Of a stretch of 64,000 bases of DNA, positions 56,073-64,000 are shown one piece after another. The notes under the pieces were generated by a model. It made no database searches. It had not been told where the DNA came from and saw only the letters and a program-made list of their open reading frames with translations. The translations under genes and the position numbers were made by a program. Numbering within the stretch: position 1 is the first letter of the stretch; each line of letters opens with the position of its first letter. This stretch comes from Allomuricauda sp. F6463D (GTDB lineage Bacteria > Bacteroidota > Bacteroidia > Flavobacteriales > Flavobacteriaceae), in assembly GCF_023015965.1 (NCBI RefSeq), contig NZ_JALKAN010000001.1, positions 1,858,473 through 1,922,472 on the forward strand, read 5' to 3'.

Positions 56073-56273
56073 ATTAAGTTTGGTTTAATTTAAGGTTTGA
56101 TTTTATTTGAGTAGTTATCTGAATTGCTAAAGATATTCAAAATGAATATCTCCTCATAATCTTATTGATCTAAAAAAATGTGAAAGAGGGGAAATTGTTT
56201 TTAAACAAACTGTTAATCATTAAATCATTCTCATTTATTTAAGCTTTAACGTAGTATATTAACATTCTAAAGC

Positions 56274-56281
56274 TATATTTG
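56274..56281 (+). promoter_or_regulatory. Candidate -7 element of the acyl-CoA dehydrogenase gene
   Basis: TATATTTG matches TAnnTTTG and ends 29 bases before the ATG at 56311. There is no clean TTG at the -33 position. Confidence 0.3.
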
Positions 56282-56310
56282 TAGGTAGTTTTTAAATATT
56301 ATTCAATTTT

Positions 56311-57453
56311 ATGGAATTTTCACTCTCCGAAGAGCAGTTAATGATACAACAAGCTGCAAAAGATTTTGCCCAGAACGAACTTTTACCAGATGTAATTGAG
56401 CGCGATGAAACTCAAAAATTCCCTGATAGCCTAGTAAAAAAAATGGGAGAACATGGTTTTATGGGCATGATGGTAAATGCCAATTATGGCGGTAGTGGTT
56501 TAGATACATTATCCTACGTGTTGGCCATGGAAGAGTTATCAAAAATTGATGCCTCTGCTTCAGTAATGGTTTCAGTAAATAATTCTTTGGTTTGCTGGGG
56601 ACTGGAAACCTATGGGACAGAAGAACAAAAACAAAAATATTTAACTCCTTTGGCCTCAGGAAAAATCATTGGTGCTTTTTGTTTATCCGAACCAGAAGCG
56701 GGAAGCGATGCCACTTCTCAAAAAACAACTGCTATAGACAAAGGAGACCATTACCTATTAAATGGAACCAAAAATTGGATTACCAACGGAAACCAAGCTG
56801 AAGTATATATTGTAATCGCACAAACCGATAGAGACAAAGCGCACCGCGGTATAAATGCATTGATTGTTGAAAAAGGGATGGAAGGCTTCGACATAGGACC
56901 CAAAGAAAATAAATTGGGTATTCGGGGCAGCGATACACACTCTTTAATGTTCAACGATGTTATGATCCCTAAAGAAAACCGTATCGGAGCAGATGGATTC
57001 GGATTTAAATTTGCCATGAAGACCTTGGCAGGAGGTAGAATTGGAATTGCCGCTCAAGCACTCGGTATTGCCGCAGGAGCTTACGATCTGGCATTGCAAT
57101 ATTCTAAACAACGAAAAGCATTTGGCACCGAAATCTCCAATCATCAGGCCATTGCCTTTAAATTGGCCGACATGCACACAAAAATCCAAGCGGCCCGTCA
57201 TTTGGTCTATCAAGCAGCATGCGATAAGGATGCTGGCAAGGATTACACTCTTTCTGGCGCTATGGCCAAACTATATGCCTCAGAAGTTGCCATGGAAACT
57301 ACGATTGAAGCAGTACAAATTCATGGGGGTAATGGATATGTAAAAGAATACCATGTAGAACGATTAATGAGGGATGCCAAAATCACTCAAATATATGAGG
57401 GAACATCCGAGATTCAGAAAATTGTCATCTCAAGAAGCATACTTCAAGATTAA
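56311..57453 (+). CDS. Acyl-CoA dehydrogenase
   Basis: 380 residues, the standard length. Domains: N-terminal helical part (EEQLMIQQAAKDFAQ), the FAD-binding CLSEPEAGSDA and NGTKNWITNGNQA, RAFGTEISNHQAIAFKLADM, and the C-terminal catalytic region YEGTSEIQKIVISRSIL with the catalytic Glu. It oxidises acyl-CoA to trans-2-enoyl-CoA with electron transfer to ETF. A short-chain (butyryl-CoA-type) substrate is likely from the family layout. A terminator follows. Confidence 0.94.
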   Translation: MEFSLSEEQLMIQQAAKDFAQNELLPDVIERDETQKFPDSLVKKMGEHGFMGMMVNANYGGSGLDTLSYVLAMEELSKIDASASVMVSVNNSLVCWGLETYGTEEQKQKYLTPLASGKIIGAFCLSEPEAGSDATSQKTTAIDKGDHYLLNGTKNWITNGNQAEVYIVIAQTDRDKAHRGINALIVEKGMEGFDIGPKENKLGIRGSDTHSLMFNDVMIPKENRIGADGFGFKFAMKTLAGGRIGIAAQALGIAAGAYDLALQYSKQRKAFGTEISNHQAIAFKLADMHTKIQAARHLVYQAACDKDAGKDYTLSGAMAKLYASEVAMETTIEAVQIHGGNGYVKEYHVERLMRDAKITQIYEGTSEIQKIVISRSILQD

Positions 57454-57462
57454 ATAATTATG

Positions 57463-57485
57463 ACCCCCTCCCCAAAAGAGGGGGT
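57463..57485 (+). terminator. Terminator-like hairpin after the acyl-CoA dehydrogenase
   Basis: ACCCCCTC (57463-57470) pairs with GAGGGGGT (57478-57485), loop CCCAAAA, followed by TCTTCTTT, an imperfect T tract. Lies 9 bases after the stop codon. Confidence 0.7.
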
Positions 57486-57760
57486 TCTTCTTTACATAAA
57501 GGACCTCTTTAATCATACTCCCCAACTATTTTTAACCTATACATTTACAAATAGCATTCTTTTTCAAGAAATACTCTCTGTATTATGAGGAAGAAGCAAC
57601 TACAAGCCTACATTTTGAGATAATGATAATTTAACATTCCTTAAATTTTTGAATTGAGTATTTTTTAATCATTAATGTGTTGTGTTGATTATTTACAATC
57701 AAACCAAATAATATATTGCATTTTATTCATTCATTTTGATATTTTTGAAGAAATACGTTA
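57486..57760. other. Intergenic region upstream of gltB
   Basis: AT-rich, no ORF of note. It holds a likely promoter (57716-57747) for gltB and nothing else that I recognise, in particular no riboswitch. Confidence 0.5.
57716..57747 (+). promoter_or_regulatory. Candidate promoter of gltBD
   Basis: TTG at 57716-57718 and TATTTTTG at 57740-57747 are separated by 21 bases, matching TTG-N17-23-TAnnTTTG. The -7 box ends 13 bases before the gltB start codon, which would leave a very short leader. Confidence 0.4.
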
Positions 57761-60700
57761 ATGATGAAGTTGAAAAAGCAAGGTTTATACTTACCCGAAT
57801 TTGAGCATGATAACTGTGGTGCAGGTTTCATCTGTAGCTTAAAAGGAATAAAATCCAACGATATAATTCACAAGGCCCTTGAAATTCTTGATAAATTAGA
57901 ACATCGAGGTGCAGTAAGTGCAGATGGCAAAACAGGAGATGGTGCCGGAATATTAATCGATATTCCCCATAACTTTTTTGTTGATACTTGCACATTTGAT
58001 TTACCAAAAGCAGGAGAATATGCTGTAGGTAACGTGTTTTTGCCACAAAAAGAAAATCAACGCAATTTCTGTATTAAGGTTATAGAAGAGAATATAAAGA
58101 ACCAAGGTCTACAATTATTAGGCTGGCGCGATGTACCTGTTAATCGGTCTGTTCCAGGTAGGATAGCCTCAGAAACCGAACCCTATGTGATGCAGATTTT
58201 TGTTGCAAAAGGAGAGGTTTTAGACAATTTTCAATTTAATCTCAAACTATTCATTGCTAGAAAAATTACAGAACACACTATAATTGAAAGTAAACTTTCG
58301 GAAAGCGATTTTTTCTATTTACCAAGTCTTTCTACAAAAATCATCATCTTTAAAGGATTATTGGTGCCTAAAGACATCAGCAGGTATTACGAAGACCTTT
58401 TGGACCCAAGGGTAGTTACCCGCTTGGCTTTGGTACACCAAAGATTCTCCACCAACACATTCCCTATGTGGGATTTGGCCCAGCCATTTAGATATATGTG
58501 CCACAATGGTGAAATAAACACACTTAGAGGTAATGTTTCGCGTATGCGCTCTAGGGAAGAACTCATGAAAAGTGATTGGTTTGGTGAGGATATTAAAAAA
58601 ATACTTCCCATCGTATTGCCCGCAAAATCCGATTCCGCCAGCATGGACATGGTGGTTGAGCTTTTATTGATGACAGGGCGCTCTTTACCTGAAGTTATGA
58701 TGATGCTTGTTCCAGAAGCTTGGGAGAAAAACTTAGACATGTCCGAGTCCAAAAGAGCATTTTACGAGTATAACTCTTGCCTAATGGAACCATGGGACGG
58801 ACCCGCCTCCATACCGTTTACAGACGGCAACTATATTGGAGCGGTGTTGGATAGGAATGGACTGCGTCCTTCAAGATACTCCGTAACCAAGCAAGGTTAT
58901 GTGATTATGTCTTCGGAAACTGGGGTTGTGGAACTGGAACCAGAGGACATTGAATTTCATGGAAGGCTGGAGCCGGGAAAAATGTTCTTGGTGAACATGG
59001 AAGAAGGTAGAATAATAAACGATGAAGAAATCAAAGAGCATATTGCCAAAAAGTATCCATATCAAAAATGGCTAAAAAAGAATTTGGTCCATTTAAAAGA
59101 TATACCCTATGATGATTGCCCCGTTTTCTTTGGCGAATTTCCATTAAAAACCAGAAGAACCGCATTTGGCTACACGGAAGAAGACATTAACACCATTATA
59201 ATGCCGATGGCCGAAAATGGCAAAGAACCTATTGGCTCAATGGGGTCCGATACTCCTATTGCTATTTTATCCGAGCGCCCACAATTAATTTACAACTACT
59301 TTAAACAACTTTTTGCACAAGTAACCAATCCACCATTAGACGGAATTCGGGAAGAGTTGATTACCGATATAAGTTTAACGCTGGGGAGCGACCATAACAT
59401 TTTTGATTTTTCGGAACTGCACTGTCGAAAGCTAAAAATCCAAAATCCAGTGATTTCCAAAGAGGATTTGGACAAAATCAAAAATTATGATGCCAGCCCA
59501 GACTATAAAGTAGTGTCAATTTCCATACTTTACGAAATAAATAAAGGACACAATGGATTGGAAGAAGCACTGGATGGCATTTTAGAACAAGCGTCCAATG
59601 CTATCGATGAAGGAGCCAATATAATTATATTATCAGATAGAATGATAAGTACCGAAATGGCACCTATTTCAGCTCTTTTGGCATGCTCCTTCGTAAACAG
59701 CGGGCTTAGAAAATTGGGCAAACGTTCCAAACTAAGCATTATTATAGAATCTGCCGAGCCAAGAGAGGTTCATCATTTCGCCCTTTTGTTCGGTTTTGGC
59801 GCAAGTGCTATCAATCCCTATTTGGTAAACGAAATCATAGGTGAGCAAATTGAAAAAAACAATATTACCGACTACACCTTTGAAGAAGCTATTAAAAATT
59901 ATAACAAAGCGGTAGGTAAAGGTATTCTGAAAGTGATGAACAAAATTGGGATATCCACCCTTAACTCCTATCGAGGATCACAATTGTTCGAATGTATTGG
60001 CATCAAAACCACGGTGGTTGATAAATACTTTCCCAACACACCTACCCGTATTCAAGGAATAGGACTATATGAAATAGAGAAAGAAATAACAAAACGTCAT
60101 AAAAAAGCATTTCTATCAAAAGAAATAGCCGCCAACCTTGATATCGAAGTCGGTGGTGAGTACCGATGGAGAAGAAATGGTGAGAAACACATGTTCAATC
60201 CATTAAGTGTCGCCATGCTTCAAAAATCGGTGCGCAACAACGAGCCGGAAACCTATAAGGAGTATTCCAAATTGGTAAATGAGCAATCCAAAAACTTAAT
60301 GACCATTCGAGGACTATTCGAATTTTCGAATTATGACCCCATTCCCATCGAAGAAGTTGAACCTTGGACAGAAATTGTAAAAAGATTCAAAACTGGGGCT
60401 ATGTCCTACGGAAGCATCAGTAAGGAGGCCCATGAAAATCTTGCGATTGCCATGAACCGAATTGGAGGAAAGAGCAATTCAGGCGAAGGAGGAGAGGATT
60501 CGGCTCGTTTTTACAAAAGCCAGACCGGTGATTGGAAAAACAGTGCTATAAAGCAAGTTGCATCTGGTAGATTCGGGGTAACCTCCAACTACCTGACCAG
60601 TGCTAAAGAAATACAAATTAAAATGGCCCAAGGTGCAAAACCAGGAGAAGGTGGCCAATTACCGGGACCTAAAGTTAATCCGGCCATTGCAAAAACAAGG

Positions 60701-62269
60701 AACTCCACCCCCTATGTTGGCTTAATCTCTCCACCTCCCCACCACGATATTTATTCCATCGAGGATTTATCACAGTTGATATACGATTTAAAATCTGCAA
60801 ACAGGGAAGCCCGTATAAATGTGAAATTAGTATCGGAAGTTGGTGTTGGAACAGTAGCTGCTGGTGTTGCCAAGGCAAAAGCCGATGTTATTCTAATATC
60901 TGGATTTGATGGAGGTACTGGTGCATCACCTTTGACCTCATTGAAACATGCAGGCTTACCTTGGGAACTTGGAATAGCCGAAGCACAACAAACGTTGGTC
61001 TTGAACGATTTAAGAAACCGTGTTACTTTAGAATGTGATGGTCAGCTAAAAACCGGACGAGATGTAGCTATAGCTTGCCTGTTGGGAGCAGAGGAATTTG
61101 GTTTTGCCACCGCTCCGCTCGTAGCATCCGGTTGTGTAATGATGCGGGTCTGCCATCTAAACACTTGTCCTGTTGGTATAGCCACTCAGAATCCAGAACT
61201 GCGCAAAAAGTTTCAAGGAAAACCAGAGCACGTTGTCAACTACATGTATTTCGTGGCACAGGAGCTTCGCGAGATAATGGCAAAACTTGGTTTTAAAACC
61301 TTGGACGAAATGGTTGGACAGGTTCAAAAATTGGATAGAAAAAAAGCTATAGAGCACTATAAAGCTGCAGGGATCGATCTAACCCCAATTTTGTATCAAA
61401 TTGATGTGCCAGAGGGTACTAAATTACACAATACCGAAAAGCAATATCACGAAATAAATAAATCTATTGAATTTGAAATTATAGGCAAAGCCCACCCTGC
61501 ACTGTTCAGAAAAGAGAAAACCACGCTGGATTTTCCAATAAAAAATACAGACAGGGCAGTGGGAGCGATTATAAGCAACGAAATTTCAAAAATTTATGGA
61601 GCAGACGGATTGCCAGAAAACACACTGAAATTGAACTTTACAGGTTCAGCGGGGCAAAGTTTTGGTGCCTTTGCTACAAAAGGACTTACCATGGTAGTCA
61701 ATGGAAACACGAATGATTACCTCGGTAAGGGTTTATCTGGAGCTAAACTGGTAATTAAAGTACCTTTTAAATCTACCATAAAACCAGAAGACAACATTAT
61801 CACAGGAAATGTCACCTTATATGGCGCCACTTCGGGCGAAGCATATATCAATGGCAAGGCAGGTGAACGTTTCTGTGTAAGAAACTCCGGAGCCAAAGCT
61901 GTAGTAGAAGGTATTGGAGATCATGGATGTGAATATATGACTGGAGGAGTTGCAGTAATACTCGGAGCTGTAGGGAGAAATTTCGGAGCTGGTATGAGCG
62001 GGGGAATAGCCTTTATTTATGATAAAGACAAGAACTTTAAACAAAACTGCAACGGAGAGGCCTTGAACCTTCTCCCGGTTGAAGAGGATAACGATATCAA
62101 AGAATTGAAAGGTTTGATTGAAAACCATTACAACGCTACTTTGAGTCCATTGGCACAAAGTATTCTTGAAAATTGGGAAAAATGTCTGCCAAATTTCATA
62201 AAAGTATTTCCAGAAGAATACCGCCAAGCACTTATCCGACTAGAAGAAGAAAAAATGCAAACCTTATAA
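57761..62269 (+). CDS. gltB: Glutamate synthase (NADPH) large subunit
   Basis: 1502 residues, the size expected for the alpha subunit. The N-terminal amidotransferase has the nucleophile Cys19 (in DNCGAGFI; the preceding residues are a removable propeptide). The central and FMN-binding synthase parts include SNSGEGGEDSARF and KPGEGGQLPGPKV, and the [3Fe-4S] cysteines CVMMRVCHLNTCPVG (Cys-x5-Cys-x4-Cys). The C-terminal beta-helix domain ends the chain. It makes glutamate from glutamine and 2-oxoglutarate with the beta subunit. Two adjacent ATGs (57761, 57764) are possible starts. gltD follows by 8 bases. Confidence 0.97.
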   Translation: MMKLKKQGLYLPEFEHDNCGAGFICSLKGIKSNDIIHKALEILDKLEHRGAVSADGKTGDGAGILIDIPHNFFVDTCTFDLPKAGEYAVGNVFLPQKENQRNFCIKVIEENIKNQGLQLLGWRDVPVNRSVPGRIASETEPYVMQIFVAKGEVLDNFQFNLKLFIARKITEHTIIESKLSESDFFYLPSLSTKIIIFKGLLVPKDISRYYEDLLDPRVVTRLALVHQRFSTNTFPMWDLAQPFRYMCHNGEINTLRGNVSRMRSREELMKSDWFGEDIKKILPIVLPAKSDSASMDMVVELLLMTGRSLPEVMMMLVPEAWEKNLDMSESKRAFYEYNSCLMEPWDGPASIPFTDGNYIGAVLDRNGLRPSRYSVTKQGYVIMSSETGVVELEPEDIEFHGRLEPGKMFLVNMEEGRIINDEEIKEHIAKKYPYQKWLKKNLVHLKDIPYDDCPVFFGEFPLKTRRTAFGYTEEDINTIIMPMAENGKEPIGSMGSDTPIAILSERPQLIYNYFKQLFAQVTNPPLDGIREELITDISLTLGSDHNIFDFSELHCRKLKIQNPVISKEDLDKIKNYDASPDYKVVSISILYEINKGHNGLEEALDGILEQASNAIDEGANIIILSDRMISTEMAPISALLACSFVNSGLRKLGKRSKLSIIIESAEPREVHHFALLFGFGASAINPYLVNEIIGEQIEKNNITDYTFEEAIKNYNKAVGKGILKVMNKIGISTLNSYRGSQLFECIGIKTTVVDKYFPNTPTRIQGIGLYEIEKEITKRHKKAFLSKEIAANLDIEVGGEYRWRRNGEKHMFNPLSVAMLQKSVRNNEPETYKEYSKLVNEQSKNLMTIRGLFEFSNYDPIPIEEVEPWTEIVKRFKTGAMSYGSISKEAHENLAIAMNRIGGKSNSGEGGEDSARFYKSQTGDWKNSAIKQVASGRFGVTSNYLTSAKEIQIKMAQGAKPGEGGQLPGPKVNPAIAKTRNSTPYVGLISPPPHHDIYSIEDLSQLIYDLKSANREARINVKLVSEVGVGTVAAGVAKAKADVILISGFDGGTGASPLTSLKHAGLPWELGIAEAQQTLVLNDLRNRVTLECDGQLKTGRDVAIACLLGAEEFGFATAPLVASGCVMMRVCHLNTCPVGIATQNPELRKKFQGKPEHVVNYMYFVAQELREIMAKLGFKTLDEMVGQVQKLDRKKAIEHYKAAGIDLTPILYQIDVPEGTKLHNTEKQYHEINKSIEFEIIGKAHPALFRKEKTTLDFPIKNTDRAVGAIISNEISKIYGADGLPENTLKLNFTGSAGQSFGAFATKGLTMVVNGNTNDYLGKGLSGAKLVIKVPFKSTIKPEDNIITGNVTLYGATSGEAYINGKAGERFCVRNSGAKAVVEGIGDHGCEYMTGGVAVILGAVGRNFGAGMSGGIAFIYDKDKNFKQNCNGEALNLLPVEEDNDIKELKGLIENHYNATLSPLAQSILENWEKCLPNFIKVFPEEYRQALIRLEEEKMQTL

Positions 62270-62277
62270 TTTGAGAC

Positions 62278-63744
62278 ATGGGAAAGATTACAGGATTTTT
62301 GGAATATGACAGAAAGGACGAAACATACGCCCCTGTTAAAGAACGTATCAACAATTATAAGGAGTTTACCAAACCTCTAAAAGAGGGTGAATTAAAAAAT
62401 CAAGGAGCTCGCTGCATGGACTGCGGTATTCCTTTCTGCCACAGCGGTTGTCCGTTGGGTAATTTAATTCCTGATTTTAATGATGCGGTCTATAAAGGAA
62501 AATGGAAAAAAGCAGCTGAGATTCTGCATTCCACCAATAATTTCCCCGAGTTCACGGGAAGATTATGCCCTGCTCCCTGTGAAGAAGCATGCGTATTGGG
62601 AATAAATGAAGACCCTGTATCGATTGAGAATATCGAAAAAAACATAGTGGAAACCGCTTTTAAGAATGGATGGGTTCAGCCGGAGGTTCCATTAGTACGA
62701 ACCGATAAAAAAGTTGCCGTTGTAGGGTCTGGACCAACAGGCTTGGCCGCTGCCCAGCAGCTTAATCGCGCCGGACATAACGTAACGGTTTTTGAGAGAG
62801 ATGAAAAACCAGGTGGACTCCTGAGATACGGTATTCCAGATTTTAAAATGGAAAAAAGTGTCATAGACCGAAGGCTGGAGATAATGGAAAAAGAAGGTAT
62901 TGAATTTAAAAACAATATCCATGTTGGTGTAGACATAACCGCCAAAGAACTCCAAAATAAATACGACTCCATCGTACTATGTGGCGGCGCAACAGTTAGG
63001 AGAGGTCTTCCTGTTCCAGGAGCAGACGCGAAAGGTGTTGTTCAAGCCATGGATTTCCTGCCACAGAACAATAGAAAAGTAGATGGAATACCATATAAGG
63101 GTGAGGAAATTACTGCAAAAGGAAAAAAAGTGATTGTAATCGGTGGTGGTGATACAGGTTCTGATTGCATCGGAACTTCTATAAGACAAGGTGCTGTATC
63201 TGTAACCAATTTCGAAATAATGCCGAAAGGAACATCAAACCGCCCAGAAGGACAGCCATGGCCGTTTTGGCCAATGCGCCTACGAACAAGCACATCGCAC
63301 AAAGAAGGTGCAGAACGAGTATTTAGCATATCTACCAAAAGATTTAATATCGATGGGAATGGCAATGTTAAGAGTTTGGTAACTGTAGAGGTTGAATGGG
63401 TAAAACAACCTGGCCAACGCCCCCAGCTCAAGGAGGTGGAAGGTACAGAAAAAGAATGGAATTGTGACCTAGTTCTTTTAGCTATGGGCTTCACAGGTTC
63501 GGAAACTACAGTGGCCGATCAGTTAAATTTGGAATTGGACGCCAGAACCAATATCAAAGCTTCGGCGCACAATTATAAAACCAATATTCCTGGTGTTTTT
63601 GCAGCTGGTGATCAAAGAAGAGGTCAATCCTTAATTGTCTGGGCTATTTCTGAAGGTAGACAAGCGGCACATCATGTGGACACCTACTTGATGGGAGCAT
63701 CTTATTTACCACTAAAAGGGGAAGGGGATTTACCTAGAGTTTAA
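62278..63744 (+). CDS. gltD: Glutamate synthase (NADPH) small subunit
   Basis: 488 residues. The N-terminal [4Fe-4S] cysteines are in RCMDCGIPFCHSGCPLGNLIPDF, and others in GRLCPAPCEEACVLGIN. FAD motif VAVVGSGPTGLAAAQQLN, NADPH motif VIVIGGGDTGSDCIGTS, and the FAD-contact C-terminal NIPGVFAAGDQRRGQSLIVWAISEGRQAA. It feeds electrons from NADPH into GltB. It begins 8 bases after gltB and is followed by a terminator. Confidence 0.97.
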   Translation: MGKITGFLEYDRKDETYAPVKERINNYKEFTKPLKEGELKNQGARCMDCGIPFCHSGCPLGNLIPDFNDAVYKGKWKKAAEILHSTNNFPEFTGRLCPAPCEEACVLGINEDPVSIENIEKNIVETAFKNGWVQPEVPLVRTDKKVAVVGSGPTGLAAAQQLNRAGHNVTVFERDEKPGGLLRYGIPDFKMEKSVIDRRLEIMEKEGIEFKNNIHVGVDITAKELQNKYDSIVLCGGATVRRGLPVPGADAKGVVQAMDFLPQNNRKVDGIPYKGEEITAKGKKVIVIGGGDTGSDCIGTSIRQGAVSVTNFEIMPKGTSNRPEGQPWPFWPMRLRTSTSHKEGAERVFSISTKRFNIDGNGNVKSLVTVEVEWVKQPGQRPQLKEVEGTEKEWNCDLVLLAMGFTGSETTVADQLNLELDARTNIKASAHNYKTNIPGVFAAGDQRRGQSLIVWAISEGRQAAHHVDTYLMGASYLPLKGEGDLPRV

Positions 63745-63775
63745 TCATGAACATAAATCTCAACTAAACAATCAG

Positions 63776-63801
63776 AACTCTCCATAACCGGAGAGTTTTT
63801 T
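63776..63801 (+). terminator. Rho-independent terminator of gltBD
   Basis: AACTCTCC (63776-63783) and GGAGAGTT (63790-63797) with a six-base loop, followed by TTTT. 32 bases after the gltD stop. Confidence 0.85.
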
Positions 63802-63840
63802 ATTTGAATAAACAAAGGTTTGATCATTACATCTTTAAAC

Positions 63841-63871
63841 AAAAAAAGCCCTTCACAAAAGTGAAGGGCTT
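63841..63871 (-). terminator. Terminator of the rRNA operon
   Basis: AAGCCCTTCAC (63846-63856), loop AAAA, GTGAAGGGCTT (63861-63871), flanked on the left by seven A that read as a T run on the minus strand. It sits just past the 3' end of the 5S gene, so it ends the rrn transcript. Confidence 0.9.
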
Positions 63872-63876
63872 CAAGG

Positions 63877-63985
63877 AAGGCGGCGACCTACTCTCCCACC
63901 TGGTGTGGCAGTACCATCGGCGCAAACGGGCTTAACTTCCCTGTTCGGAATGGAAAGGGGTGGGCCCCGTCGCCATGGCCACCTA
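63877..63985 (-). rRNA. rrf: 5S ribosomal RNA
   Basis: The minus strand carries the conserved 5S blocks CCATTCCGAACAGGGAAG, AAGCCCGTTTGCGCCGATGGTACTG and GTGGGAGAGTAGGTCGCCGCC. Helix I pairs AGGTGGC at the 5' end with GCCGCCT at the 3' end, which sets the ends to within a few bases. The 23S and 16S genes should lie to the right, outside the window. Confidence 0.93.
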
Positions 63986-64000
63986 GATTTTTATGCCGAG

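Overview
The window looks like a stretch of a Flavobacteriaceae (Bacteroidota) chromosome. Several lines point that way: gliding and type IX secretion genes (gldJ, porV), a secreted protein with a type IX C-terminal sorting domain, the phosphodiesterase-type alkaline phosphatase PafA, families typical of flavobacteria (DUF5723, DUF389, DUF4136, LytS/LytTR pairs), AT-rich intergenic DNA, few Shine-Dalgarno sites, and promoter-like TAnnTTTG boxes typical of the Bacteroidota housekeeping sigma factor. I cannot name the genus with certainty. Most of the window is ordinary core genome. I see no phage, insertion sequence, plasmid gene or CRISPR array.

Layout. 0-5.6 kb (minus): a three-gene envelope operon (lipoprotein, DUF5723 barrel, exported protein), then a YjjG-type HAD phosphatase, a degenerate polysaccharide-deacetylase relative and radC. 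5.7-11.8 kb: DUF1569 protein, a short and degenerate Mur-ligase relative, a cupin/SDR/CPBP-protease cluster, a complete LytS/LytTR two-component pair, small membrane proteins and a DUF4136 lipoprotein. 11.9-18.6 kb: obgE next to a fused hypoxanthine phosphoribosyltransferase-adenylate kinase gene, divergent from purK-purE, followed by two tandem paralogous membrane proteins that each carry an EF-hand loop, and an M3 peptidase. 18.8-28.9 kb: a four-PAS histidine kinase with its single-domain receiver, an ECF sigma factor with a very small zinc-finger partner, a UbiA-like membrane protein, gcvP, a ketoacyl synthase III, a methyltransferase and a glycosyltransferase.

29.2-40.5 kb: a large secreted protein with an N-formylglutamate-amidohydrolase-like head, 13 MopE-like acidic repeats, a (PE)10 linker and a sorting domain; pafA; an MlaE/MlaF lipid transporter pair; DUF389; mannose-1-phosphate guanylyltransferase; SprT; SDR; M28 peptidase. 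40.6-48.4 kb: pdhA-pdhC, cdd, and porV divergent from gldJ-murF. 48.4-51.5 kb: two valine tRNAs with queD and a metallo-hydrolase, then a decayed locus. In it an outer-membrane protein gene and a histidine kinase gene have both lost their 5' halves at one junction, and the following LytTR regulator is frameshifted in an A tract. 51.5-64 kb: folC, tonB-exbD-exbB, nhaD, an acyl-CoA dehydrogenase, gltB-gltD, and the 5S end of an rRNA operon running in from the right.

The genes fit a heterotrophic, probably marine, surface-active bacterium: type IX secretion and gliding, TonB-energised uptake, Na+/H+ exchange, phosphate scavenging, purine synthesis plus salvage, and GOGAT nitrogen assimilation. 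The most unusual items are the repeat protein at 29.2-32.1 kb, the rearrangement scar at about 50.33 kb with its frameshifted regulator, the EF-hand membrane pair, the Hpt-Adk fusion, and several enzyme-family members whose catalytic residues are missing.
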